A stretch of DNA of 62,952 bases from positions 37,726 to 100,677 of the forward strand of contig DLQW01000015.1 of NCBI GenBank assembly GCA_002474405.1, written 5' to 3'. The position numbers and the translations under genes are program-made. Numbering within the stretch: position 1 is the first letter of the stretch; every line of letters begins with the position of its first letter. The notes beneath the pieces are model-generated. The model was not told where the DNA came from. It did not search any database and worked only from the letters and a program-made list of their open reading frames with translations. Of the stretch, positions 1 to 8,064 are shown one piece after another. Origin of the DNA: Christensenella sp. UBA7597 (GTDB taxonomy: Bacteria > Bacillota > Clostridia > Christensenellales > Borkfalkiaceae).

Positions 1-525
1 GGTGATGCTGTCCCAGCAACCGCCGAGTCCCGTGATGCCTTTGGAAGCGATACGCACGTGATTGGCGCCGTCTGCCGCGGAGTGCGCGGATAAGCCCGTG
101 CTCTTGGCGTTGGCAAAGCCCACGCCGGCGATATGTCCCCAGTTGTTGCTGCCGGATACCATTTTTACCGACATTACCATAGTAACGGCGGAAGTATCCT
201 TGAATACGTTTTTATCTTTATCCGCCGCGAGGCACAATTTGTTGTTGAACGTAATGCCGCCGCCCTCGATTGCCGTATATTCGTTGAGCAAGGGACCCGT
301 ACCGCCCGACTTCCATTCGTTGCGGAACGTTAAATCGTATTTCCCCATGGAATCTTTGCCGATATTCGCCGTATCCTTGAACTCGTACTTCGCGAGAGGG
401 TTTACCTCTTTCGTCGTTTCGTCCGCCGACCCCGATACGGAGATCATCGCCGCGCCCATCGCGCCGCTTGTTGCCGCCGTGAGTGAAAGAGCCGCTACCA
501 GCAAACGCTTTCTTAACTTCACCAT
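1..525 (-). CDS. Secreted LamG/concanavalin-like protein, N-terminal part (cut by window edge)
   Basis: Reading leftwards from an ATG at 525, 175 codons stay open to the first base, so only the N-terminus is present. Residues 1-35 are a Sec signal peptide (basic KLRKR, then an Ala/Leu core). What follows, with NPLAKYEFKDTANIGKDS and a later GGGITFNN, resembles the start of LamG-like jelly-roll domains in surface proteins of gut clostridia. Such domains usually bind or present glycans; any catalytic domain would lie outside the window. A GGAGGA ribosome site sits 8 nt before the ATG, and a promoter lies at 683-711. It is divergent from the AraC gene at 872, which is a plausible regulator. The fold call rests on pattern resemblance only. 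Confidence 0.72.
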   Translation of the reverse strand, partial: MVKLRKRLLVAALSLTAATSGAMGAAMISVSGSADETTKEVNPLAKYEFKDTANIGKDSMGKYDLTFRNEWKSGGTGPLLNEYTAIEGGGITFNNKLCLAADKDKNVFKDTSAVTMVMSVKMVSGSNNWGHIAGVGFANAKSTGLSAHSAADGANHVRIASKGITGLGGCWDSIT

Positions 526-682
526 AACACCATTCCTCCAAATTTAATTTATTTTCTCCACGTGCTTTTTCGCACGAAAAGTTCGTTTTGCCGCGCATAC
601 CGCGCCGCGCCGTTTTCCCGTAAAAAACAAACGGAAAACGAAAAAACGGAAAATTTCACCGTTCTCCCCTTTCGGCAACGTA

Positions 683-711
683 GTTATATCATATTTTTTC
701 ACATTTTTCAA
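683..711 (-). promoter_or_regulatory. Promoter of the LamG-type gene
   Basis: On the minus strand, TTGAAA (706-711) and TATAAC (683-688) are separated by 17 nt, a good sigma-A type arrangement. It leaves a leader of roughly 150 nt. Confidence 0.5.
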
Positions 712-803
712 GGGGGATTTTGCGTTTTTGTTTTATTTTTTTAATGTGAGAATCAAAATATTATTATTTTTCTGCGTTATTTTTATTTTTTTTCGTTAAA
801 GCA

Positions 804-831
804 TTGCAATTTTATAAAATTATGGTATACT
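804..831 (+). promoter_or_regulatory. Promoter of the AraC gene
   Basis: TTGCAA (804-809) and TATACT (826-831) have a 16-nt spacer, about 40 nt before the ATG at 872. A GAGGA ribosome site at 858-862 fits that start. Confidence 0.6.
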
Positions 832-871
832 AAATCCGTCGGCAGCGAAATACAAACGAGGATGACGGAAA

Positions 872-1918
872 ATGGCGGAGAAAAACAAGATTTATTTTAA
901 AGACATAGGCAGATACGTGCTGGAGCCTATCTCTTTTTACGTGAAAGTATTCACGCCCGATTTTTACATGGGCATGCACAACCACAGCTATTTCGAATTT
1001 ATGTATGCCGAAAAGGGAAGCTTCACGATTGAAACGATGACCGACCCCGATAACCCCGCGCAATCGGAAATCACTCCGCTTACCGTGCATCAGGGCGAAT
1101 TCATCTTCATCGACGCCTATCTTTTTCACCGCCTGAAAATCACGGACGAGAACGCGACGATTTACAACATAGAGCTGGAGCCGAAATCGCCCGAAGAGTA
1201 CAACCCGTTCAACGTGAACGCGCTGATGCCCATCCGATACAACGCGCTACTGGAAGAAACCAACCTGAGAAACATCGTGAAAGCCACCGAGAAGAACGGT
1301 TACACGATTTTAAGCGACAATTCGAAAGTATTGCTTGCCTTTCATAATCTGATTGCCACGCTTTTAAAATCGCCCACGTGCGCGGAAGAGGCGTGCGACG
1401 CGCAGTGCCACATGCTGCTGTTTTTCAACGAGATTGCGAAATGCGCGAACAACACGAAACAGGGCGCCGTCAGCTATCTGAAAAAGACGTTCGTTTTTCT
1501 GAAAAACAATCTGAACAAGAAAATCACGCTGGCGATGGCGGCGGAAGCGGCGGGCATTTCGAAAGAATATCTGGCGGCGCAGTTCAAGCGCATGACGGGA
1601 AAAACGGTGCTGCAGACGCTGACTTTAATGCGCATTTCGAAAAGTTTGCAGCTGCTCAGAGAATCAAACTTCCCCGTAACGGAAATCGCGCGGCAGGCGG
1701 GATTTTCTTCGTACGGGCAGATGCTGTACGAATTCCGAAAGTGCACTGGCATTACGCCCACGGAGTGCCGCGCTTCGTTTTTTACGGACGAAATCGACCA
1801 CACCTCGCAGCTGTATAAATCGGTGGCGATCCGCGTGAACGAGGAAGATTTTATTCTGGACGACGACGCGTTTTACCACGCCTTTTTCAAGAAGGACATC
1901 AAAAACAAAATTTTCTGA
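872..1918 (+). CDS. AraC-family transcriptional regulator
   Basis: A 348-residue one-component regulator. The N-terminal cupin-like sensor (about residues 20-130) has the MHNHSYFEF pattern, with His36 and His38 placed as in sugar-sensing AraC proteins. Residues 200-303 form the double helix-turn-helix AraC domain; the second helix pair carries VTEIARQAGFSSYGQMLYEF, close to the family signature. It is divergent from the LamG-type surface gene and is followed by a strong terminator at 1941-1970, so it is probably transcribed alone. By family habit it would activate its neighbour in response to a sugar, most likely the LamG-type gene. The ligand cannot be read from sequence. A tail of about 40 residues after the HTH is not recognised. 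Confidence 0.9.
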   Translation: MAEKNKIYFKDIGRYVLEPISFYVKVFTPDFYMGMHNHSYFEFMYAEKGSFTIETMTDPDNPAQSEITPLTVHQGEFIFIDAYLFHRLKITDENATIYNIELEPKSPEEYNPFNVNALMPIRYNALLEETNLRNIVKATEKNGYTILSDNSKVLLAFHNLIATLLKSPTCAEEACDAQCHMLLFFNEIAKCANNTKQGAVSYLKKTFVFLKNNLNKKITLAMAAEAAGISKEYLAAQFKRMTGKTVLQTLTLMRISKSLQLLRESNFPVTEIARQAGFSSYGQMLYEFRKCTGITPTECRASFFTDEIDHTSQLYKSVAIRVNEEDFILDDDAFYHAFFKKDIKNKIF

Positions 1919-1940
1919 AAAATTTCTTATGAAACAACGC

Positions 1941-1991
1941 GGAGTCCCGCGCCGAACGGCGCGGGACTCCGTATTGTTATATATTTTTTGT
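1941..1991 (+). terminator. Intrinsic terminator after AraC
   Basis: A perfect 13-bp GC-rich stem (1941-1953 with 1958-1970) with a GAAC loop is followed by a T-rich stretch. It ends the AraC transcript. The symmetric stem may also stop the SGNH transcript coming from the other side. Confidence 0.85.
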
Positions 1992-2034
1992 TTCTTTTTC
2001 TTTGCCTCTTTCTTTGCCGATTCGACGGCGGCGC

Positions 2035-3156
2035 TCAGGCGAAATCGTCGCCGAGGAGCGTTTTTAAAACCGTCTGCGCCTGCACGCGGTGCATGAAATC
2101 GTTGGGGTGATTCACGTTGTTGGAAAGCGTATCGGCAAGCTGTTTCCTTTCCAGCAGCAGGGTGTGCATTTTCGTAACGTCGGCATACGCGACGGCGGCG
2201 TTTTCACTTTCCAGCTTTTTAAACGCGCGCGGGTATTCGCGGTGGTAGGTTAAGATGGAAGAGCCCGCCGTAAACGCCGTTTCGGCGTTGGGAAGGATGG
2301 GCGCCACAAGCAAAAATTCGGCGTGGGGCTGATCTTTGCGGACTCTGTTGATAATCGTCTGCAGATTCGCGGCGAAAATTTCGGGACGGAATACGCCCGC
2401 GTCGTTCATGCCGAACGCGAGAATCACGAGGTCCGGTTGATATGCCGCCACCTGTCCGACGTTTTCTTCTTTGACGCCCCAGTCGGCGCACATGCCGCTG
2501 ACGGCGAAATTTTTTCTTTCCGCCGAAACGTGAAATTTCGCTTCGAGGTACTGCGCCGCCATTTCGTGATAAGGCGGCGTATACGGCGGCTTCGAAATAT
2601 CGTGCATGCCGCTGGCGCCCCAGCCGTACGTGATGGAATCGCCGTACAGGGCGATTTTTATGTTCCGTCCGTTTTTCAGTTTTTCCAGCGTGCGCGGGAA
2701 TTTTTCGCTCTTGCCCGCCGTTACGGCGTAATAATCGTCCGGTTCGTGTTCGTACGTTACGGCAACCGTATATGCGCTCATGCCGTCTTTATCGGCGAAA
2801 AGCTCGCGCACGCACTGCGCGCCGAGCGCGTCGGCGGAAGGCATGTGCACGTCGTCCTGCACGAACTCGGAAAAACGGTATTCGTTCCAGCACAGGTACG
2901 GGATTTTTCCTTCCGGAAGCACCTGAAGCTCGCCGTATTCGTTGACGGAATAGTCCTTCCCCTCTTCGTAGACGGTTTGCAGATCGAAGCTGCGGACGGA
3001 AATGATTTTTTTAACGGGATAAGCCAGCCGCTTCGGGCGGATTTCGCCAAGCGCGTTTTTTAAAATAAACGCGGTTTCGGCGTACACCGTGTTGCCTTTC
3101 CACAGCGGCGACAGCCATTTTTGTAAATCGTATACCGTTACGTCGGCATTGTTCAT
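2035..3156 (-). CDS. Cytosolic SGNH/GDSL hydrolase with N-terminal beta domain
   Basis: A 373-residue protein without a signal peptide. Residues 1-150 look like a beta-rich accessory domain. The SGNH domain starts near 165 with YGDSITYGWG (nucleophile Ser174), block II AVSGMCADWG (Gly221), block III GMND (Asn251) and block V NHPND (His350). The residue three before His350, often Asp in this fold, is Asn347. Such enzymes remove acyl groups, often acetate, from sugars. The cytosolic location suggests it trims imported oligosaccharides. It is a single-gene unit with its own strong promoter (3258-3286) and an unusual repeat-bearing leader. Its target ester is unknown. Confidence 0.85.
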   Translation of the reverse strand: MNNADVTVYDLQKWLSPLWKGNTVYAETAFILKNALGEIRPKRLAYPVKKIISVRSFDLQTVYEEGKDYSVNEYGELQVLPEGKIPYLCWNEYRFSEFVQDDVHMPSADALGAQCVRELFADKDGMSAYTVAVTYEHEPDDYYAVTAGKSEKFPRTLEKLKNGRNIKIALYGDSITYGWGASGMHDISKPPYTPPYHEMAAQYLEAKFHVSAERKNFAVSGMCADWGVKEENVGQVAAYQPDLVILAFGMNDAGVFRPEIFAANLQTIINRVRKDQPHAEFLLVAPILPNAETAFTAGSSILTYHREYPRAFKKLESENAAVAYADVTKMHTLLLERKQLADTLSNNVNHPNDFMHRVQAQTVLKTLLGDDFA

Positions 3157-3169
3157 AATCTTTCTCCCT

Positions 3170-3228
3170 GCGCGTACGCGCCTCGTTTATTGTGTGCGCC
3201 GGTTGCGTTTTTTGCGCCGGTTGCGTTT
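3170..3228. repeat. Direct repeat and palindrome in the SGNH leader
   Basis: TGCGCCGGTTGCGTTT occurs twice, at 3195-3210 and 3213-3228 (period 18 nt). A perfect 12-bp palindrome, GCGCGTACGCGC, lies at 3170-3181. All of this is between the -10 box at 3258 and the SGNH start at 3156, where a repressor or an RNA element could act. No known regulator motif was matched. Confidence 0.6.
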
Positions 3229-3257
3229 CCCGACGCGCGGGCGGGCGCGACGATATT

Positions 3258-3286
3258 ATTATAACGCGGGACGAGGCGTTTGTCAA
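3258..3286 (-). promoter_or_regulatory. Strong promoter of the SGNH gene
   Basis: On the minus strand, consensus TTGACA (3281-3286) and TATAAT (3258-3263) are separated by exactly 17 nt. The leader to the ATG at 3156 is about 95 nt. A 16-nt stretch around its -35 box also occurs in the LacI promoter at 3444. Confidence 0.8.
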
Positions 3287-3443
3287 TACGAAAAAACGCG
3301 GTGAATTTAATTTTTCAAAGGCGGACAGCGAAAAATTAAGCGCAACGGAATTTGCCGCATCGTCCTCTTTGCTTCCGGAAATGCGTTTGCCCGTGAAAAA
3401 ATTTATGTGAAAAAAATTTTTCAGACAATTTTTCCAAAAAGTA

Positions 3444-3472
3444 TTGACAAACGCCTTTTCTTATGATATTAT
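3444..3472 (+). promoter_or_regulatory. Promoter of the first LacI gene
   Basis: TTGACA (3444-3449) is followed after 17 nt by TATTAT (3467-3472), with TATAAT overlapping three bases later. The LacI-type palindrome at 3487-3502 lies just downstream, near the expected transcription start. The rest of the 361-nt gap (3157-3517) holds the SGNH promoter and leader repeats; nothing coding was seen. Confidence 0.75.
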
Positions 3473-3486
3473 AATAGCGAATATAG

Positions 3487-3502
3487 ATTTACTCGCGTAA
3501 AT
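3487..3502. promoter_or_regulatory. Putative LacI operator O1
   Basis: ATTTAC-TCGC-GTAAAT is an inverted repeat of 6-bp arms around a 4-bp centre, between the -10 box and the start of the adjacent LacI gene. A near-identical site lies at 4567-4582 before the transporter operon. The pair suggests autoregulation plus control of the operon. Confidence 0.6.
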
Positions 3503-3517
3503 TTGGGGAGAATGACT

Positions 3518-4519
3518 ATGACTACGAGAAAAGACGTTGCAAAATTGGCCGGGGTTTCCGTTGCCACGGTATCGAACGTGCTCTCCAACAGACTTACGGT
3601 TTCCAACGAAAAGGCGGAACGGGTACGCGCGGCGGCGAAACAGCTGAATTACTTTCCTAACCACACGGCGCGCAGTCTTTCGCTGGGGTTATCGTATCAC
3701 ATCGGCGTGATCATCAACGAATTCACCAACCCGTATCACATGGAAATCGTGCAGTACGTGGGCAAATACGTTACGATGCACGGCTTTATGATGACGGTTT
3801 TCGATTTCAAGGAGGACGCCAACACCGTTTATCGCTTTCTGGGCGAAAGACAGTTCGACGCGCTGGTGAATTTCTCTTCCAACCTGTATTCGGAAGAGCT
3901 TCTGAAACTACTGAGAGAACGCGGAACGATTCTTGCGAACTTCGCGAACGTGAGCGATATAGAAGTGCACCACGACGTTGTGGGCGCAACGCTGGAATGT
4001 ATGGAGAAACTGCGTTCGCTGGGGCATACGAAAGTGGGCTATATCAGCGTGGTGGACTCCCCTCGTTTCTATGCCGACGAAAGAGGCGCTACTTTTTCTT
4101 CCCGCCGCAGGGATTTCGGCTTTGACGAGAACGACGAATACATATTGTTCAACGACGACCTCGCGCGCGAATCGGGCGAAACGGGCTACGTTTTAACAAA
4201 GCGGCTGATGACCGCGCACCCCGAAATCACGGCGATTTTCGTGATGAACGACGTGGCGGCGTTCGGCGCGATGCGCGCATTGAAAGAACTGGGGCTCGCC
4301 TGCCCCGCCGACGTTTCCGTCATCGGATGCGACGACATTATTTTTTCGCGGGAGTACCTGCCGTCGCTTTCCAGCATCTCGTTCGACAAAGAGGACTACG
4401 GCACGGAAATCGGCAGACGGATTGTAGATCGTATTCAACACGGCACGGACTATTCTTCGGATAAATACGTGGTGAAAGCCAGAGCCGTATTCCGCGAGAG
4501 CGTGGATAAATGCAGATAA
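3518..4519 (+). CDS. LacI-family transcriptional regulator of the first operon
   Basis: A 333-residue LacI/GalR protein. The DNA-binding domain opens at once with TTRKDVAKLAGVSVATVSNV (residues 2-21) and is followed by the hinge helix around residue 50 and a periplasmic-binding-like sensor domain to the end. The ATG at 3518 is chosen because the GGGGAG ribosome site at 3505-3510 lies 7 nt upstream; an in-frame TTG at 3503 would sit on that site. It reads in the same direction as the sugar operon starting at 4775, and operator-like palindromes lie before both, so it is most likely the local repressor. The effector is unknown. Confidence 0.92.
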   Translation: MTTRKDVAKLAGVSVATVSNVLSNRLTVSNEKAERVRAAAKQLNYFPNHTARSLSLGLSYHIGVIINEFTNPYHMEIVQYVGKYVTMHGFMMTVFDFKEDANTVYRFLGERQFDALVNFSSNLYSEELLKLLRERGTILANFANVSDIEVHHDVVGATLECMEKLRSLGHTKVGYISVVDSPRFYADERGATFSSRRRDFGFDENDEYILFNDDLARESGETGYVLTKRLMTAHPEITAIFVMNDVAAFGAMRALKELGLACPADVSVIGCDDIIFSREYLPSLSSISFDKEDYGTEIGRRIVDRIQHGTDYSSDKYVVKARAVFRESVDKCR

Positions 4520-4566
4520 GGGAAAAAATTTAAGAAGGAAATCGATGAGTTTTATTTTTGGCGGAA

Positions 4567-4582
4567 ATTTACGCGGGTAAAA
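4567..4582. promoter_or_regulatory. Putative LacI operator O2 before the transporter operon
   Basis: ATTTAC-GCGG-GTAAAA matches the O1 palindrome arms with one mismatch. It lies in the 255-nt gap between the LacI gene and the binding-protein gene. No convincing -35/-10 pair was found nearby, so the exact promoter of the operon is unresolved. Confidence 0.5.
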
Positions 4583-4774
4583 TTTGGATTTCGAGGAATT
4601 TCGGGAAATTTAAGGATATAAAAGATAAAAAAGTAACAGCCGCGCGGAAATCCCCTCTCTTCCCCGAAGCGCGGGGAAACAAACAATCAATCAGGTTATC
4701 ACGGAAAAAATTGCGGAATAACATCGGGCAATCGATTCCGGAAAACAAAATAAACCGAACCAGAGGAAAAAATC

Positions 4775-6169
4775 ATGAAAAAATTAACGTGTTCCGTTCT
4801 TGCAGTGCTCACCGTTTTCGCTTGCGCCGGATGCTCGGCAAGAAGAAACCCGAATCAGGCGGGCGACGATTACGAAGTGAATCTTCACCCCGACACGAAC
4901 GTAACCGCGACGCTGCGGGTAGCGACGAACAATTACAACGCGGAATTGCAGATCGTTGAAGAAATCGGCGCGCTGCTGCAGAAGAAGTACCCCAACGTAA
5001 CAGTGGAAGTCGTTCCCATCGGCTCTTCGAACATCAGCCAGCAGTACTCTTCCTGGTACAACGCGGGCGACATGCCGGACGTATTCATCAACAACACGAC
5101 CGATATGTTTACGCTGAGCGATAAGGGAATTCTTCTAAACCTCGACCCGTACCTGAACGCCGAAGCGGCGGACGCCGACAGCGATTTCAATATCGACGAT
5201 TATTACGAATCGTATTTCAAAATGGGTCAGGACAAATTCGACGGCGCGCAGTATATGATTCCCCGTTCCGCCGACAGAGTGGTCTGCCACTACAACAAAG
5301 CGATTTTCAAAGCGGCGAACGTAGATATGAGCCTTGTGAAAAACGGCTGGACGTGGGACGATTTCTTCACCGTGTGCGAACAGCTGCGCAAGTGGTACGA
5401 CGCCAACGACAAAGCCGATTATTATCTGCTGGACCCGTATTTTACCTGGGAAGCCGTTTATAACCCGATTTTCGAATCGGAAGGCGTGCAGTATTTCGAC
5501 GAGGACGGCAAAGTTACCCTCAACGAAGGCAACGCCACTGAAAACGCGCTGGCATTCATCAAATCGATGATCGACAAGCGTTATGCGGCGCCTATTTCCG
5601 TTGAACAGGCGGGCATGGAAGCCAACAAGGGCTGCATTCTGTTCCATTCGCAGGCCTCTTCCAACATCGCGACGAAACTGCAGCTTTATTACCGCGATCA
5701 GCCGGTTGAAGAATTCTACGACGTGGTTACCATGCCCGTATTCGAAGGCAACGAAAAAATCGGCTGCGGCGCGGCGGGATATTCCGTTTACAGCGGCAGC
5801 GAGAATAAAGACATTGCCTGGCAGTTTTTAAAAATTCTGCTTTCCAAAGACGGACAGAACGTAATGGCGGACAGCGGTTCGAACTACGTTCCCGTGAGAA
5901 AGGATATGGCGGACTACACCGACCCGACCAACCACTGGGGCAAAGGATTCGAAAATTGCAATATGTCCGCATTCACCTATAACTGCGGCGCAAACGGACA
6001 GCCCGACTGGAACTGCTACACCACGTTCATCGCGCAGCAGAAACCCAAGCAGGCAACGAATATCAGCAACGCGATCTCTTCGCTGATTTCCACCTACTGC
6101 AACGGAACCAGCTATCAGGACGCCATCAGAAGTTGCGTAAACGCCATTGAACGCTATATCAAGATGTAA
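4775..6169 (+). CDS. Sugar ABC transporter substrate-binding lipoprotein
   Basis: A 464-residue extracellular solute-binding protein of the family 1 (carbohydrate uptake 1) type. The leader has a hydrophobic core and a lipobox ending at Cys20 (ACAGC), so it should be lipid-anchored outside the membrane. The body shows family features: a first strand near residue 50, KKYPNVTVEVVPIGS, then DMPDVFINNT and many aromatic residues for sugar stacking. An AGAGGA ribosome site precedes the ATG. It is the first gene of the transporter, with two permease genes 9 nt downstream. By context it captures oligosaccharides released by the surface enzymes encoded later in the operon. Ligand unknown. Confidence 0.93.
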   Translation: MKKLTCSVLAVLTVFACAGCSARRNPNQAGDDYEVNLHPDTNVTATLRVATNNYNAELQIVEEIGALLQKKYPNVTVEVVPIGSSNISQQYSSWYNAGDMPDVFINNTTDMFTLSDKGILLNLDPYLNAEAADADSDFNIDDYYESYFKMGQDKFDGAQYMIPRSADRVVCHYNKAIFKAANVDMSLVKNGWTWDDFFTVCEQLRKWYDANDKADYYLLDPYFTWEAVYNPIFESEGVQYFDEDGKVTLNEGNATENALAFIKSMIDKRYAAPISVEQAGMEANKGCILFHSQASSNIATKLQLYYRDQPVEEFYDVVTMPVFEGNEKIGCGAAGYSVYSGSENKDIAWQFLKILLSKDGQNVMADSGSNYVPVRKDMADYTDPTNHWGKGFENCNMSAFTYNCGANGQPDWNCYTTFIAQQKPKQATNISNAISSLISTYCNGTSYQDAIRSCVNAIERYIKM

Positions 6170-6178
6170 GGAGCCGAA

Positions 6179-7129
6179 ATGGAAAAAGCAATTACCGCAA
6201 AAGAGGCGGCGCCGAAAGACCCGAACCTCAGAATAAGACGGAAACGGGAATGGAAAAAGTTCCTTACGGGCGTGCTGTTTGCTTCGCCCGTAATCGTGGG
6301 CATTATTCTGTTCACGTTTTATCCGGCGATACAATCTCTCTATTACAGCTTTACCGACTACGATATGTTCAATATCGAACAGTGGGTGGGCTTTCAGAAC
6401 TACGAGATGATTTTTACGCTTGACCCCGATACGAAGCAGGTGATTACCAACACGCTGGTTTATGCGGCGGTATCCATTCCGCTCAACCTGCTGCTGGGCT
6501 TCTTTCTGGCGCAGGCGGCGAACTTCAAAGTACGGGGAATCACCGTTTACAGAACGCTGTTCTATCTGCCCGTGATTATCCCCGCGGTGGCAAGCGGCTT
6601 GCTGTTTGTGGATATGTTTCAGGTAGGTCCTTCGGGCATTCTGAACAATATGCTGAAAAAGATAGGCTTGCCCGCCCTCACCTGGTTCAGCAGCAAAAAA
6701 ACCGCGCTCCCCTCGTTTATTTTCATGAACGCGTGGAACGTGGGCGGCGGCATGATTATCTGGCTTTCGTGCTTCAAGCAGATTCCCGTTTCGCTGTACG
6801 AAGCGGCTTCGCTGGACGGCGCGAACGCCTGGCACAAGCTTGTAAACGTTACGATCCCCATGTCTACCCCGATTATTTTCTATAATCTGATTACGGGCAT
6901 CATCGGATCGTTACAGGTCAGCTCGTCGCTGATCGTAGGCGGCAACAGCGGCAGAGGGCAGGACAACGCCCTGTACTTCATCGCCGTAAAAATATACAAC
7001 GAAGCGTTCAAATCGATGAATATGGGCTATGCGAGCGCTTTCGCCTGGATATTGTTTGCGTTCATCGCGCTGCTTACGGTGCTGATTTTCAAAAAATCGA
7101 AATGGGTATTTTACGGAGGTGAAGAATGA
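6179..7129 (+). CDS. Sugar ABC transporter permease (MalF-like)
   Basis: A 316-residue inner-membrane protein with about six hydrophobic segments. The cytoplasmic EAA loop, EAASLDGANAWHKLVNVTIP, contacts the ATPase in this family. A basic N-terminal stretch precedes the first membrane helix. AAGGAG lies just before the ATG. It forms a heterodimer with the next gene product, whose start overlaps its stop by 4 nt. No ATPase gene follows, which is usual for clostridial sugar importers that share one MsmK-type ATPase. Confidence 0.95.
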   Translation: MEKAITAKEAAPKDPNLRIRRKREWKKFLTGVLFASPVIVGIILFTFYPAIQSLYYSFTDYDMFNIEQWVGFQNYEMIFTLDPDTKQVITNTLVYAAVSIPLNLLLGFFLAQAANFKVRGITVYRTLFYLPVIIPAVASGLLFVDMFQVGPSGILNNMLKKIGLPALTWFSSKKTALPSFIFMNAWNVGGGMIIWLSCFKQIPVSLYEAASLDGANAWHKLVNVTIPMSTPIIFYNLITGIIGSLQVSSSLIVGGNSGRGQDNALYFIAVKIYNEAFKSMNMGYASAFAWILFAFIALLTVLIFKKSKWVFYGGEE

Positions 7130-8001
7130 CGACGACACAGACTCTGCAAGACCCGGCGAAAAATTCGAAGAGCGCAAAGGCGTACAAGACCTTTATCAAA
7201 GTGCTTGAATACCTGCTGCTTACAATCATCGCGATTGTGCTTGCGTTCCCCTTCTTTCTGCTGATTTCGCGTTCGTTTATGACGGAGACGGACATCAACG
7301 CCGCGCGGATTTTTCCCTCGCATTTCACGTTTGACAATTACAGAACGATTTTCAGCCATAATAATTACATGCTGTACACCTGGAACACGATGAAAGTGGT
7401 AGGCTGCAACATGATTCTCGTTCCCTTTTCCGCGTCGCTTTGCGCGTATGCCTTTTCCCGTCTGCAATGGAAAGGCAGAGAATTCGTATTCTCGTGCGTG
7501 CTTGCCACGATTATGATTCCGGGAACGGTGCTGCAGATTCCGCTGTACGTTATGTTCTACGACTTCGGCTGGCTGGGCACGCTGAAACCGCTGATTATTC
7601 CCGCGGCGTTCGGCGGCGGCGCCATCAATATCTTCCTGCTTCGTCAGTTTATGAAGAGTATTCCCAAAGAAATGGATGAAGCGGCGATTATCGACGGCGC
7701 AAACGCTTTCCGTCGGTATCTGTTGTTGCTGCCCCTTTGCTCGCCCATCCTTATCTATGTGGTGGTAGGCACGTTCGCGAGCGGCTGGAGCGACTTCTTC
7801 GGACCTTTGGTGTATCTGACGAAGCGCGAAACGTATACGCTTGCCGTAATTATTTATCAGGATTCGCTGGCAAGCGACCTTTCGGGCGCGAATCTTAAAA
7901 TGGCGGCGGGCGCGTTTATGTCGCTCTTCCCCGCAATCCTTTTCGTCCTTTATCAGCGCAAGCTCATCGACGGCATCATGGTGGGCGCGGTGAAAGGATA
8001 A
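7126..8001 (+). CDS. Sugar ABC transporter permease (MalG-like)
   Basis: A 291-residue permease with six predicted membrane segments and the EAA loop motif DEAAIIDGANAFRRYLLLLP. It starts inside the stop of the preceding permease (ATGA), which indicates translational coupling and a heterodimer. The C-terminus, QRKLIDGIMVGAVKG, is the usual ending of MalG-type permeases. The substrate follows from the neighbouring binding protein. Confidence 0.95.
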   Translation: MTTTQTLQDPAKNSKSAKAYKTFIKVLEYLLLTIIAIVLAFPFFLLISRSFMTETDINAARIFPSHFTFDNYRTIFSHNNYMLYTWNTMKVVGCNMILVPFSASLCAYAFSRLQWKGREFVFSCVLATIMIPGTVLQIPLYVMFYDFGWLGTLKPLIIPAAFGGGAINIFLLRQFMKSIPKEMDEAAIIDGANAFRRYLLLLPLCSPILIYVVVGTFASGWSDFFGPLVYLTKRETYTLAVIIYQDSLASDLSGANLKMAAGAFMSLFPAILFVLYQRKLIDGIMVGAVKG

Positions 8002-8064
8002 AACTTCGGCTTACTCTGCAAAATATTGAATTGCAGATTAGACAATAAATTTCAGGAGGAAATT

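Larger units (their letters stand above)
526..871. other. Divergent intergenic region, AT-rich
   Basis: This 346-nt gap separates the LamG-type gene from the AraC gene. It holds one promoter in each direction (683-711 minus, 804-831 plus), a small stem-loop at 561-576 (CGTGC/GCACG) in the leader of the LamG-type gene, and a run of A/T bases from about 712 to 803. No credible small ORF was seen. The layout suits an AraC regulator acting on its divergent neighbour. Confidence 0.6.

Noticed and set aside
4558..4959. Plus-strand frame of 133 codons before and over the start of the first binding-protein gene
   Set aside because: It overlaps the signal peptide of a well-supported lipoprotein in another frame and has no domain; the region is better read as an operator-bearing leader.
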